A DNA stretch of 11,771 bases from NCBI GenBank assembly GCA_020833085.1, contig JAJHQY010000011.1, forward strand, positions 1 through 11,771, in the 5' to 3' direction. A model generated the notes under the pieces. That model had not been told where the DNA came from, made no database searches, and saw only the letters and a program-made list of their open reading frames with translations. The DNA is from Desulfurococcaceae archaeon. Lineage in GTDB: Archaea; Thermoproteota; Thermoprotei_A; Sulfolobales; Desulfurococcaceae. A program made the translations under genes and the position numbers. This document shows positions 5,992 to 11,771 of this stretch, piece after piece (within the stretch, counting starts at the first letter, position 1; the number at the start of each line of letters is the position of its first letter).

Positions 5992-6687
5992 TTGAGCGGG
6001 AAGTATGTTATTGCGAGATACGAGGCTAAAGGTCACAGATTTGAAGTACTAGTAGACCCGGATTTGGCTATTAAGCTCAAAGAGGGGAAGCCTGTAAGCA
6101 TTGATGAAGTACTAGTTAGTGACTTTATTTACAAAGACGCTAAGAAGGGGCTTAAAGCCTCACCGGAGGCTATGCGGGAAGTATTTGGAACAGACGATCC
6201 GAGAACCGTGGCCGTAGAGATCATTAAGCGCGGCGAGATCCAGCTCACAGCCGAGCAGAGAAGGAAGCTAATTGAGGAGAAAAAAGCTCAGATATTAAAT
6301 CTCATAGCTAAGAACGCGGTAGACCCTAAAACCAAGCTACCCATACCGCTAAAGAGAATAGAAATAGCCCTTGAGCAGGCGAAGGTCTCTATAGACCCGT
6401 TTAAGCCAGCTGAGCAGCAATTAGAGGCAATAGTAGCTCAACTGGCTAAAGTAATGCCGATAAAGATAGCGCGCGCCTACGTTATAGTAAGGCTACCTCC
6501 AGACCACGCTGGTAAAGGACTCAAAGTGCTTCAGTCAATGGGCACTGTTAAGAAGTCCGCGTGGCTTAGTGACGGAAGCCTGGAGGTGGAGCTTGAAATA
6601 CCAGCTGGTCTCCAGCAGGAGTTAATAGACAGAGTAAACGCTATTACCAAGGGTAGCGGAGATGTAAAAATCGTGAGTGTGGGATGA
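5992..6687 (+). CDS. Ribosome maturation protein SBDS (SDO1 homologue)
   Basis: At 231 residues this is of usual length for archaeal SBDS. Three domains are expected: an N-terminal FYSH domain (about 1-88, with RYEAKGHRFEVLVDPDLAIK), a helical middle (about 89-160, with LTAEQRRKLIEEKKAQILNL) and a C-terminal ferredoxin-like domain (about 161-231, with AYVIVRLPPDHAGKGLKVLQ). In eukaryotes SBDS works with the EF-2-like GTPase EFL1 to release eIF6 from the 60S subunit; archaea lack EFL1 and EF-2 is the likely partner. The EF-2 gene lies 4.2 kb downstream in the same cluster. The start is TTG 5992 with AGGTG at 5980-5984 (7 nt spacing). It is the first gene of a nine-gene run. Confidence 0.95.
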   Translation: MSGKYVIARYEAKGHRFEVLVDPDLAIKLKEGKPVSIDEVLVSDFIYKDAKKGLKASPEAMREVFGTDDPRTVAVEIIKRGEIQLTAEQRRKLIEEKKAQILNLIAKNAVDPKTKLPIPLKRIEIALEQAKVSIDPFKPAEQQLEAIVAQLAKVMPIKIARAYVIVRLPPDHAGKGLKVLQSMGTVKKSAWLSDGSLEVELEIPAGLQQELIDRVNAITKGSGDVKIVSVG

Positions 6688-7432
6688 CGAGTTGTCTGCG
6701 AGTACTCCACCTCTCAAAATACTAGTAGCGCACAGGCAAATAGTGAGACCCGGTGACTGCCTAGCCATAATTGAGAGCGGAGTATACGAGCAGAAAGTAA
6801 AACACATACCAGAGAAGCACATATATATTCTAGGTAATAGAGTTTACAGCGACGTCGTCGGGGTAGTGTCAATTGAGAATAACAGTATTAGCGTGGTTCC
6901 CTTAGAGGGCGTATACATACCCAGAAAAGACGACGTCGTAATAGGAGTTATTAGTGGAATTGGCGTTACAGCGTGGCACGTTGACATTAAATCACCGTAT
7001 AAAGCAGTATTACCAGCTACTGATGTGATAGAGGGGTTTAACCCAGCGGTACACAATTTGAGAAACTACCTCGACATAGGCGACTACGTGCTAGCTAAAG
7101 TAGCGGCATTTGACAGACTACGAGACCCCGTTCTAACAGTTAAGGGTAAGGGGCTGGGAAAAATAGTCGAGGGGCACGTAATAGACGTTAAACCCAGTAA
7201 AGTAGCGCGCATTATAGGGAAGAAGGGCAGTATGTATAATCTACTCACAAGTATGACTAACTGCGAAATTGTAGTTGGAGTTAACGGGTATATCTGGGCT
7301 AAGTGCCCAGACGAGTACGTACTCAGCGTGCTTATAAGTGCTGTTAGGCTTATAGAGGCTAAAGCCCACATGAGGAGCTTGACGGAGGAGATCAAGTCTT
7401 ACCTGTCCTCGAAACTCGGTGTTAAAGCATGA
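6677..7432 (+). CDS. rrp4: Exosome complex RNA-binding protein Rrp4
   Basis: At 251 residues this has the standard Rrp4 build: an N-terminal domain (about 15-75, with IVRPGDCLA and [18 protein letters not shown]), an S1 domain (about 75-155, [17 protein letters not shown], then [15 protein letters not shown] and [12 protein letters not shown]) and a C-terminal KH domain (about 160-235, [14 protein letters not shown] and GYIWAKCP). Rrp4 forms the trimeric cap that guides RNA into the Rrp41/Rrp42 ring and favours A-rich 3' ends. The start is uncertain. GTG 6677 overlaps the SBDS stop by 11 nt. TTG 6692, 4 nt after that stop and after GGGATGA, would give a protein five residues shorter. Csl4, the alternative cap protein, is not in this window. 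Confidence 0.95.
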   Translation: MWDDELSASTPPLKILVAHRQIVRPGDCLAIIESGVYEQKVKHIPEKHIYILGNRVYSDVVGVVSIENNSISVVPLEGVYIPRKDDVVIGVISGIGVTAWHVDIKSPYKAVLPATDVIEGFNPAVHNLRNYLDIGDYVLAKVAAFDRLRDPVLTVKGKGLGKIVEGHVIDVKPSKVARIIGKKGSMYNLLTSMTNCEIVVGVNGYIWAKCPDEYVLSVLISAVRLIEAKAHMRSLTEEIKSYLSSKLGVKA

Positions 7433-8169
7433 ACCCCTCAAAGCCTGTTTTGATTAGAGAAGACGGCCGGCGAATTGACGGAAGAAGACCCGATGAAATG
7501 AGGCCTGTGAAAATAACTGTGGGTGTGCTGAAAAACGCTAATGGTAGCGCTCTAGTCGAGTATGGAGACACAAAAGTCCTGGCGGCTGTTTACGGTCCTC
7601 GTGAAGCACTACCCAAGTACATGAGCATGCCTATGCGAGCAACGCTTCGAGTGCGCTACCACATGGCCCCCTTCTCGACAAATGAGAGGAAAAGCCCCGC
7701 TCCAACCAGGAGAGAAATAGAGCTCTCTAAAGTCATACGAGAAGCACTAGAAGCAGTTGTCTTCACATCGCTCTTCCCTAGAACTGGAATAGACGTCTTT
7801 ATAGAGGTCTTACAGGCGGACGGAGGGACTAGAACAGCTGGGTTGACGGCCGCCTCACTAGCACTCGCAGACGCGGGAATACCATTAAAAGACCTAGTAA
7901 TAGGCATCGCGGTGGGGAAAGTCAACGGTGTTCTCGTATTAGACATTAACGAGCTAGAAGACGAGTACGGAGAAGCCGACATGCCAGTTGGTATAGCACC
8001 GAATTTAGGGGAAATAGTCCTCTTCCAGCTCAATGGAGTGCTCACACCACAGGAAATTAAAGCTGGACTAGACATGGCGTTTAAAGCCGCTGAGACCGTA
8101 TACAAAATTGCTAAAGAGGCTTTGTACAACAAGTACGTAAAGCTACTCGAGGAAGTGAAAGTAGGGTGA
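7429..8169 (+). CDS. rrp41: Exosome complex exonuclease Rrp41 (catalytic subunit)
   Basis: At 246 residues this is an RNase PH fold. Visible family motifs are [12 protein letters not shown] (N-terminal), [39 protein letters not shown] (phosphate/RNA side) and [17 protein letters not shown]. By alignment to Sulfolobus Rrp41, D184 is the catalytic Asp (D182 there), with E177-D178 beside it. So the active site is intact and the enzyme should degrade RNA 3'-5' using phosphate, and add A-rich tails in the reverse reaction. The start ATG 7429 overlaps the Rrp4 stop as ATGA, with GGTG at 7418-7421 (7 nt spacing): a coupled operon junction. Confidence 0.97.
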   Translation: MNPSKPVLIREDGRRIDGRRPDEMRPVKITVGVLKNANGSALVEYGDTKVLAAVYGPREALPKYMSMPMRATLRVRYHMAPFSTNERKSPAPTRREIELSKVIREALEAVVFTSLFPRTGIDVFIEVLQADGGTRTAGLTAASLALADAGIPLKDLVIGIAVGKVNGVLVLDINELEDEYGEADMPVGIAPNLGEIVLFQLNGVLTPQEIKAGLDMAFKAAETVYKIAKEALYNKYVKLLEEVKVG

Positions 8170-8179
8170 TCACCAGGCC

Positions 8180-9040
8180 ATGAGTATTACGCCCGAGAGA
8201 GAGATCATACCTAAAATGCAAGTAGAGCAAATAGTTAAGAGCATTAAGCGCGGAGAGAGACTAGATGGGAGGGGTCTACTGGACTACAGGCCTATATCAG
8301 TAATTCTCAGCCCTATTAGAAAAGCCGAGGGGAGTGCTCTAGTCAAGCTCGGGAAAACGCAAGTTATAGTTGGCGTAAAACTCGAGCTGGGAGCTCCATT
8401 TAAGGATAGACCTAACGAGGGCGTCCTACAAGTACACGCAGAATTTGTCCCCCTAGCATCTCCCTCTTTTGAGCCGGGTCCCCCCGACGAAAACGCCATT
8501 GAAGTAGCTAGGATAATTGACAGGTCTCTTCGAGAGCCTCGAGCTATTAAGCTAGAAGACCTCGTTATTGAGCCGGGTAAAGTTGCGTGGGTTGTCTACA
8601 ACGACATATACCTAATTGACCACGACGGGAACATTGTAGACGCCAGTATGCTAGCCTCTATGCTGGCACTAGCAACTACTAAAATGCCGAGGCTAGTTAA
8701 GACGGAGACTGGGCAGTACGTAGTAGACGCTAGTGTGCGCGAGACCCTACTACCGGTAAATCTCCTAGTAGCTACTGTAACACTCGGAGTAATCGAGAAC
8801 ACTCTCTTTGTAGACCCGAGCCTCGAGGAGGAGCTAGTAGCAGACGCGCTAATAGTGCTAGCTGTAGACGAGAATGGTAGAATTTGCGGCGCGCAGAAAA
8901 GAGGGGAAAAGGGAGTTCCGAGAAAAGTGCTGGAGAGCGCGCTCGACATAGCCGTTGAGAGGGGGCTTCAGCTAATAGGCTTCATGAAAAATGTCTTAAA
9001 TAACCCACAAAACTACATTAAACCACTATCGGAAATTTAG
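8180..9040 (+). CDS. rrp42: Exosome complex protein Rrp42 (non-catalytic ring subunit)
   Basis: At 286 residues this is an RNase PH fold paralogue of Rrp41. Visible motifs are GERLDGRGLLDYRPISV, GSALVKLGKTQVIVGVKLE, LASPSFEPGPPDENAIEVAR (typical of Rrp42) and FVDPSLEEELVADALIVLAV. The equivalent of the Rrp41 EDxxGxAD catalytic segment is absent, as in archaeal Rrp42, which instead contributes to the RNA channel and phosphate site of the Rrp41-Rrp42 dimer. The start ATG 8180 lies 10 nt after the Rrp41 stop. The preceding GGGTGATC (8164-8171) matches the 3' end of archaeal 16S rRNA over seven bases or more and is the strongest ribosome binding site in the window. Confidence 0.97.
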   Translation: MSITPEREIIPKMQVEQIVKSIKRGERLDGRGLLDYRPISVILSPIRKAEGSALVKLGKTQVIVGVKLELGAPFKDRPNEGVLQVHAEFVPLASPSFEPGPPDENAIEVARIIDRSLREPRAIKLEDLVIEPGKVAWVVYNDIYLIDHDGNIVDASMLASMLALATTKMPRLVKTETGQYVVDASVRETLLPVNLLVATVTLGVIENTLFVDPSLEEELVADALIVLAVDENGRICGAQKRGEKGVPRKVLESALDIAVERGLQLIGFMKNVLNNPQNYIKPLSEI

Positions 9041-9060
9041 ACTCACTGAGGTAAGTGCTT

Positions 9061-9321
9061 ATGGGTAGAACCAAAGTCGTAGGTATTGCTGGTAGATACG
9101 GCGCGAGATATGGCGCCACTCTGAGAAAGAAAGTCAAAGAAGTTCTCGAAAAGAGGTACGCCGATCACACCTGCCCGTTCTGCGCGCACAAAGGTCGAGT
9201 CGTCAGACTAAGTACTGGAATATGGGTTTGCAGGAAGTGCGGTGCCAAGTGGGCTGGAGGTGCTTACATTCCAAGAACAGGTCTCTCTAAGACTTTTCCA
9301 GAAGTTATTACCAGGGAGTAG
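9061..9321 (+). CDS. rpl37ae: 50S ribosomal protein L37Ae
   Basis: A basic protein of 86 residues with the C4 zinc ribbon of L37Ae: Cys38-x2-Cys41 (CPFC) and Cys57-x2-Cys60 (CRKC). The family block VGIAGRYGARYGATLRKKV is at the N-terminus. It belongs to the large ribosomal subunit. I chose ATG 9061, with TGAGGT at 9047-9052 (8 nt spacing); a GTG two codons upstream (9055) is in frame but offers nothing. In many archaea the short RNA polymerase subunit gene rpoP follows here, but the next gene begins after 5 nt, so rpoP is not at its common place. Confidence 0.96.
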   Translation: MGRTKVVGIAGRYGARYGATLRKKVKEVLEKRYADHTCPFCAHKGRVVRLSTGIWVCRKCGAKWAGGAYIPRTGLSKTFPEVITRE

Positions 9322-9326
9322 AATTT

Positions 9327-9887
9327 TTGCTCTTAATTACAACATCGCGTCGCACCTCCCCCCGAGTTAGGTCTTTCGTAAAAGACCTCGTAAGTGTTCT
9401 TCCCGGCTCTACTAGAATTCAGCGAGGCCACAAAACACTCGAAGACTTAGCTATAGAGGCCTATACGCGTGGCTTAAAGTATGTTCTGATAGTTAGCGAG
9501 TTCCACGGAAATCCGGGAAGACTTTCTCTCTTCGAGGTTCAAGCAGAGATCGCCCCTAAATTAGTGAAAATAGCCGATTTAATACTTAAAGGAGTAAAGC
9601 TCTCTAGGGAGAACCCACTGGCCTCTAAAGTATACGGTGCTAGTAGCATAGCTATCGACTACTCTAAGTGCATATCTAGCGACTGCTTTCTACTCGCGGA
9701 TATTCTACTAAAAGTCTTTCAGCCGAGAATAGCGAAAGACCCCGACGTCACTGTTCTACTCGAAGAGGGCAAGTACATTGTCGTCAAGTTTCAGAATGTT
9801 CACGGCAAGTTAATAGGCCCCGTACTGAGAGTCCTCAGGGTCATTAGAGGCGGTGAAGTTGAAACTGAAACTAGTATACAGAGTTGA
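9327..9887 (+). CDS. Brix domain protein, archaeal Imp4-like rRNA biogenesis factor
   Basis: At 186 residues this is a single Brix domain protein as in other archaea (COG2136). It begins with LLITTSRRTSPRVRSFVKDL, a near-universal opening for this family, and contains LVIVSEFHGNPGRLSLF-like sequence (here YVLIVSEFHGNPGRLSLF) in the first half and VLLEEGKYIVVKFQNVHGK towards the end. Eukaryotic relatives (Imp4, Brx1, Rpf1/2) bind rRNA precursors and snoRNA during ribosome assembly. The archaeal protein is thought to do a similar job, without direct proof known to me. The start is TTG 9327, 5 nt after the L37Ae stop, with GGGAG at 9314-9318. The 3' end overlaps Pcc1 by about 29 nt. Confidence 0.92.
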   Translation: MLLITTSRRTSPRVRSFVKDLVSVLPGSTRIQRGHKTLEDLAIEAYTRGLKYVLIVSEFHGNPGRLSLFEVQAEIAPKLVKIADLILKGVKLSRENPLASKVYGASSIAIDYSKCISSDCFLLADILLKVFQPRIAKDPDVTVLLEEGKYIVVKFQNVHGKLIGPVLRVLRVIRGGEVETETSIQS

Positions 9888-10194
9888 ATTGAGTAGTAGT
9901 GAAGTTGTGAGCGCGCTTCTAAAAGCGCTCAGCCCGGAGATTAAGTCTCTTCCGAGCACGTGTAGTGGCGACATCAGTGTCTCCGAGAGAGTTTTAAACC
10001 TAATAGTCGAGTGTAGTAGTCTGAGTAGAGCGAGAGCTGTGAATAACAATTTAATAGGCTTAGTCGTCTTACTACTAAGAATTGTAGGTGAAATGGGTAA
10101 TGAGCGCGACTCAACGCGAGAAGAGCCTACCACCGGAAATTCAGCAGTTACTAATACAGTACCAGGCCGTGCGCGAGCAGTACGCGAGAATTGA
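9859..10194 (+). CDS. pcc1: KEOPS complex subunit Pcc1
   Basis: Small CTAG/Pcc1-family protein, 111 residues from TTG 9859. It opens with strand KLKLVYRVELSSSEVVSALL, then DISVSERVLNLIVECSSLSR and ARAVNNNLIGLVVLLLRIV, matching the two-strand, two-helix Pcc1 fold. Pcc1 dimerises and holds Kae1 in the KEOPS complex, which makes t6A at position 37 of ANN-decoding tRNAs. Archaeal Pcc1 usually stops near the end of the second helix (here about GEM). This frame runs on for about 33 polar residues that overlap the prefoldin gene by 95 nt. GTG 9853 is an alternative start; TTG 9859 is better placed from the GAGG at 9847-9850. The 5' end overlaps the Brix gene. Confidence 0.85.
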   Translation: MKLKLVYRVELSSSEVVSALLKALSPEIKSLPSTCSGDISVSERVLNLIVECSSLSRARAVNNNLIGLVVLLLRIVGEMGNERDSTREEPTTGNSAVTNTVPGRARAVREN

Positions 10195-10480
10195 AGCCGA
10201 GTTGAGAGCTGTGGAGGCAGAGCTCAGCGAAATAGATAGTATAAATAGTACTCTAAAAGACCTCGACGACAACGTTGAGCTCTACAAGAGTGTTGGACAC
10301 ATACTAGTGAGAAAGACGCGCTCGGAAATTCTAAAGGAACTTGAGGAGAGGAAGGAGCTACTCACAATTAAGAGAGACAAGTACAAGAAGCAACTAGACT
10401 TCTTAAACAAGCAGATTCAAGACCTTGAGAATAAACTAAGAGAGGCCCTAGCTAAACACGGGATTACTATTGGCCAGTAG
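10100..10480 (+). CDS. pfdB: Prefoldin subunit beta (GimC beta)
   Basis: Small coiled-coil protein of 126 residues. It begins SLPPEIQQLLIQYQAVREQY, typical for prefoldin beta. Helix one (about 8-48) leads to a short beta-hairpin region (about 50-72, ELYKSVGHILVRKT), and helix two (about 74-118) returns. This gives one tentacle of the hexameric chaperone that hands unfolded proteins to the thermosome. ATG 10100 is chosen because AGGTGA (10086-10091) lies 8 nt upstream. The in-frame GTG 10088 is part of that binding site and would be an unlikely start. It overlaps Pcc1 at its 5' end and DUF3194 at its 3' end (11 nt). Confidence 0.95.
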   Translation: MSATQREKSLPPEIQQLLIQYQAVREQYARIEAELRAVEAELSEIDSINSTLKDLDDNVELYKSVGHILVRKTRSEILKELEERKELLTIKRDKYKKQLDFLNKQIQDLENKLREALAKHGITIGQ

Positions 10481-10811
10481 CTCGCCTACGGAGTTTAAAG
10501 AAGAAGGCTATACTGTAGTTCTTAAGAACTTGCCTCTAGACAGGCTCGAAGAGATACTAGTTCTCGTAGACGAGAGCATTAGAGAATACCTACGAGAGAA
10601 ATTAGCAAAGAGTAGTGAGTACACCCTCGTCGCTAGTATATCTAGGACTCCTAGTGGAGTAGACCTAGTAATAGACCTCAGAGTAGAGCGCTGCATTACA
10701 CTCCGCGAGAGGTGTGTAGATGTAGTTAACGGGGCGCTTAATTACGCTAAGAGGAGAATTGAGGAGTACTTAGAGAACTTGGGTAGAACGCTAAGTGTGA
10801 ATACTACTTGA
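10470..10811 (+). CDS. DUF3194 family protein (archaeal, function unknown)
   Basis: A protein of 113 residues resembling the small archaeal DUF3194 family, which is commonly encoded next to prefoldin beta. Visible layout: strand GYTVVLKNL, a helix LDRLEEILVLVDESIREYL, strand pair EYTLVASISRTPSGVDLVIDL (here divided around Thr), and a C-terminal helix VVNGALNYAKRRIEEYLENL. No catalytic motif is seen. Start TTG 10470 overlaps the prefoldin stop by 11 nt and lacks a clear ribosome binding site, so it is probably translated by coupling. It is the last gene of the SBDS-exosome run; a new promoter follows. Confidence 0.8.
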   Translation: MASSSPTEFKEEGYTVVLKNLPLDRLEEILVLVDESIREYLREKLAKSSEYTLVASISRTPSGVDLVIDLRVERCITLRERCVDVVNGALNYAKRRIEEYLENLGRTLSVNTT

Positions 10812-10818
10812 CAAAGAG

Positions 10819-10838
10819 CTTTTAAGAGGTCTCTTAAA
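10819..10838 (+). promoter_or_regulatory. EF-2 promoter region with 8-bp dyad
   Basis: CTTTTAAG at 10819-10826 fits an archaeal TATA box, with purine-rich AAAGAG just before it as in a TFB-recognition element. Initiation near 10849 would leave a leader of about 24 nt containing GGTG (10862-10865), 7 nt before ATG 10873. TTTAAGAG (10821-10828) and CTCTTAAA (10831-10838) are exact reverse complements, 2 nt apart; the same words occur ahead of the Rpp30 gene. Confidence 0.55.
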
Positions 10839-10872
10839 TACTTAGAGTGATACAGGCAAGTGGTGCTTTACA

Positions 10873-11771
10873 ATGGTCCGGTATAAGCAGATAACTGAAG
10901 TAATGAAGATAATGAAGAACATAGAGCAGGTCAGAAATATAGGTATAACAGCCCACGTCGATCACGGCAAGACCACGCTATCAGACTCTCTACTGAGCGC
11001 CGCCGGGCTACTCTCAGAGAAACTCGCCGGCCAGGTGTTAGCACTAGACTACCTTGACGTTGAGCAGAGGAGGCAAATGACTGTTAAAGCCGCAAACGTT
11101 AGTCTCTACCACGAGTACAAGGGCAAGCCCTACGTAATTAACCTCATAGACACTCCGGGCCACGTGGACTTCCAGTCTAAGACCCTCAGGGCTTTCAGAG
11201 CTATTGACGGCGCTATTGTAGTAGTAGACGCTGTCGAGGGCGTCATGACTCAGACAGAGATGTATTTGAGAGTAGCCCTAGAAGAGCGCGTTAGGCCAAT
11301 ACTCTTTATTAATAAAATTGACAGGTTAATTAAAGAGCTCAAGCTGTCTCCTCAGGAAATACAGCGGAGACTAGTACAGATCGTGAGAGACATCAACATG
11401 CTCATATCTAACTACGCTGACAAAGAGTTTCAGAAAGCGTGGCTTCTCGACCCAGCTAAGGGGCAAGTGGCTTTTGGCTCCGCGAGGGATAGGTGGGGCT
11501 TGACAATACCACTAGCCCAGGAGAAGGGAATAAAGATAAGTGATATTATTGACATCTACAACCGCGGTAAAGACGCGCTTGTGGAGTTGCAAAAGGCCGC
11601 TCCCCTCCACGAAGCCATACTCGACATGGTTGTGAAGTTTATACCCAATCCGCGCGAAGCTCAGAAGTACAGAATACCAAAGATCTGGCACGGAGATATC
11701 AACAGCGAAGTAGCCAAGTACATGATGGAGTGTGACCCCAATGGGCCATTAGTAATGATGGTTACAGACGT
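10873..11771 (+). CDS. fusA: Translation elongation factor 2 (aEF-2), N-terminal part (3' end outside window)
   Basis: The first 299 codons of EF-2, the GTPase that drives ribosomal translocation; the frame is open to the right edge. The start ATG 10873 follows GGTG by 7 nt and gives the usual crenarchaeal opening MVRYKQ. G domain motifs are AHVDHGKT (27-34), DTPGH (93-97) and NKID (147-150). The part after residue 170 ([20 protein letters not shown], then [14 protein letters not shown]) is ordinary for Crenarchaeota. Two regions are not: switch I reads RRQMT (66-70) where EF-2 proteins have the near-invariant RGIT or RGMT, and the stretch after DTPGHVDF reads [13 protein letters not shown] instead of the usual (S/T)G(R/K)VTRSLRVLDG. 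The diphthamide region lies outside the window. Confidence 0.96.
   Translation, partial: MVRYKQITEVMKIMKNIEQVRNIGITAHVDHGKTTLSDSLLSAAGLLSEKLAGQVLALDYLDVEQRRQMTVKAANVSLYHEYKGKPYVINLIDTPGHVDFQSKTLRAFRAIDGAIVVVDAVEGVMTQTEMYLRVALEERVRPILFINKIDRLIKELKLSPQEIQRRLVQIVRDINMLISNYADKEFQKAWLLDPAKGQVAFGSARDRWGLTIPLAQEKGIKISDIIDIYNRGKDALVELQKAAPLHEAILDMVVKFIPNPREAQKYRIPKIWHGDINSEVAKYMMECDPNGPLVMMVTD

Noticed and set aside
7656..8132. Long minus-strand open frames inside Rrp41, Rrp42, YchF and Rrp4
   Set aside because: Their translations are rich in Ser, Thr, Pro and Leu without any family signature, and they mirror well-identified genes. They are antisense shadows.
1..11771. Mobile elements, CRISPR arrays, toxin or defence genes, horizontally acquired islands
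   Set aside because: No transposase, integrase, repeat-spacer pattern or cas-like protein was found. Apart from normal promoter regions the gene content and base use look uniform across the window, and the many CTAG words are spread evenly.

Overview
The window is a stretch of chromosome from a hyperthermophilic archaeon of the Thermoproteota (Crenarchaeota), most like the Desulfurococcales. The evidence is archaea-only or archaea-typical proteins throughout (L15e, L37Ae, SBDS, Rrp4/Rrp41/Rrp42, Pcc1, EF-2, an archaeal-type YchF). TATA-like boxes lie ahead of transcription units, many genes start with TTG, and ribosome binding sites have a GGTG core. The tRNA has no encoded CCA. Genus and species cannot be read from the sequence alone.

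Layout. 1-629 (+) is the 3' end of a sugar-phosphate nucleotidyltransferase/acetyltransferase of the ST0452 type, followed by a DUF2095 gene. YchF (1081-2307, -) converges on these. From an interlocked divergent promoter at about 2330-2360, ribosomal protein L15e reads rightward and overlaps a COG1325 RNA-binding gene. After an 88-nt gap come the RNase P genes Rpp30 and Pop5. The 468-nt stretch 4688-5155 holds a candidate C/D box sRNA (+) and a tRNA-Leu(TAA) on the minus strand. Then come the proteasome alpha subunit gene and a tight run of nine genes: SBDS, Rrp4, Rrp41, Rrp42, L37Ae, a Brix/Imp4-like protein, KEOPS Pcc1, prefoldin beta and DUF3194. The window ends inside the EF-2 gene, which has its own promoter and runs off the right edge.

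How the genes work together. This is the known archaeal exosome superoperon, predicted by comparative genomics in 2001. It combines RNA degradation (exosome cap Rrp4 and ring Rrp41/Rrp42), tRNA 5' processing (RNase P Rpp30 and Pop5), ribosome biogenesis and structure (SBDS, Brix, L15e, L37Ae), tRNA modification (Pcc1 of KEOPS), protein folding and turnover (prefoldin, proteasome) and elongation (EF-2, whose eviction partner in ribosome maturation is SBDS). I saw no mobile elements, CRISPR arrays or defence genes.

Most worth a second look: an N-terminal transmembrane helix on the Pop5 subunit of RNase P; a candidate C/D box guide RNA directly downstream of it; EF-2 with unusual residues in both switch regions; interlocked YchF/L15e promoters; shared TTTAAGAG/CTCTTAAA dyads upstream of Rpp30 and EF-2; and a 95-nt out-of-frame overlap between Pcc1 and prefoldin beta.
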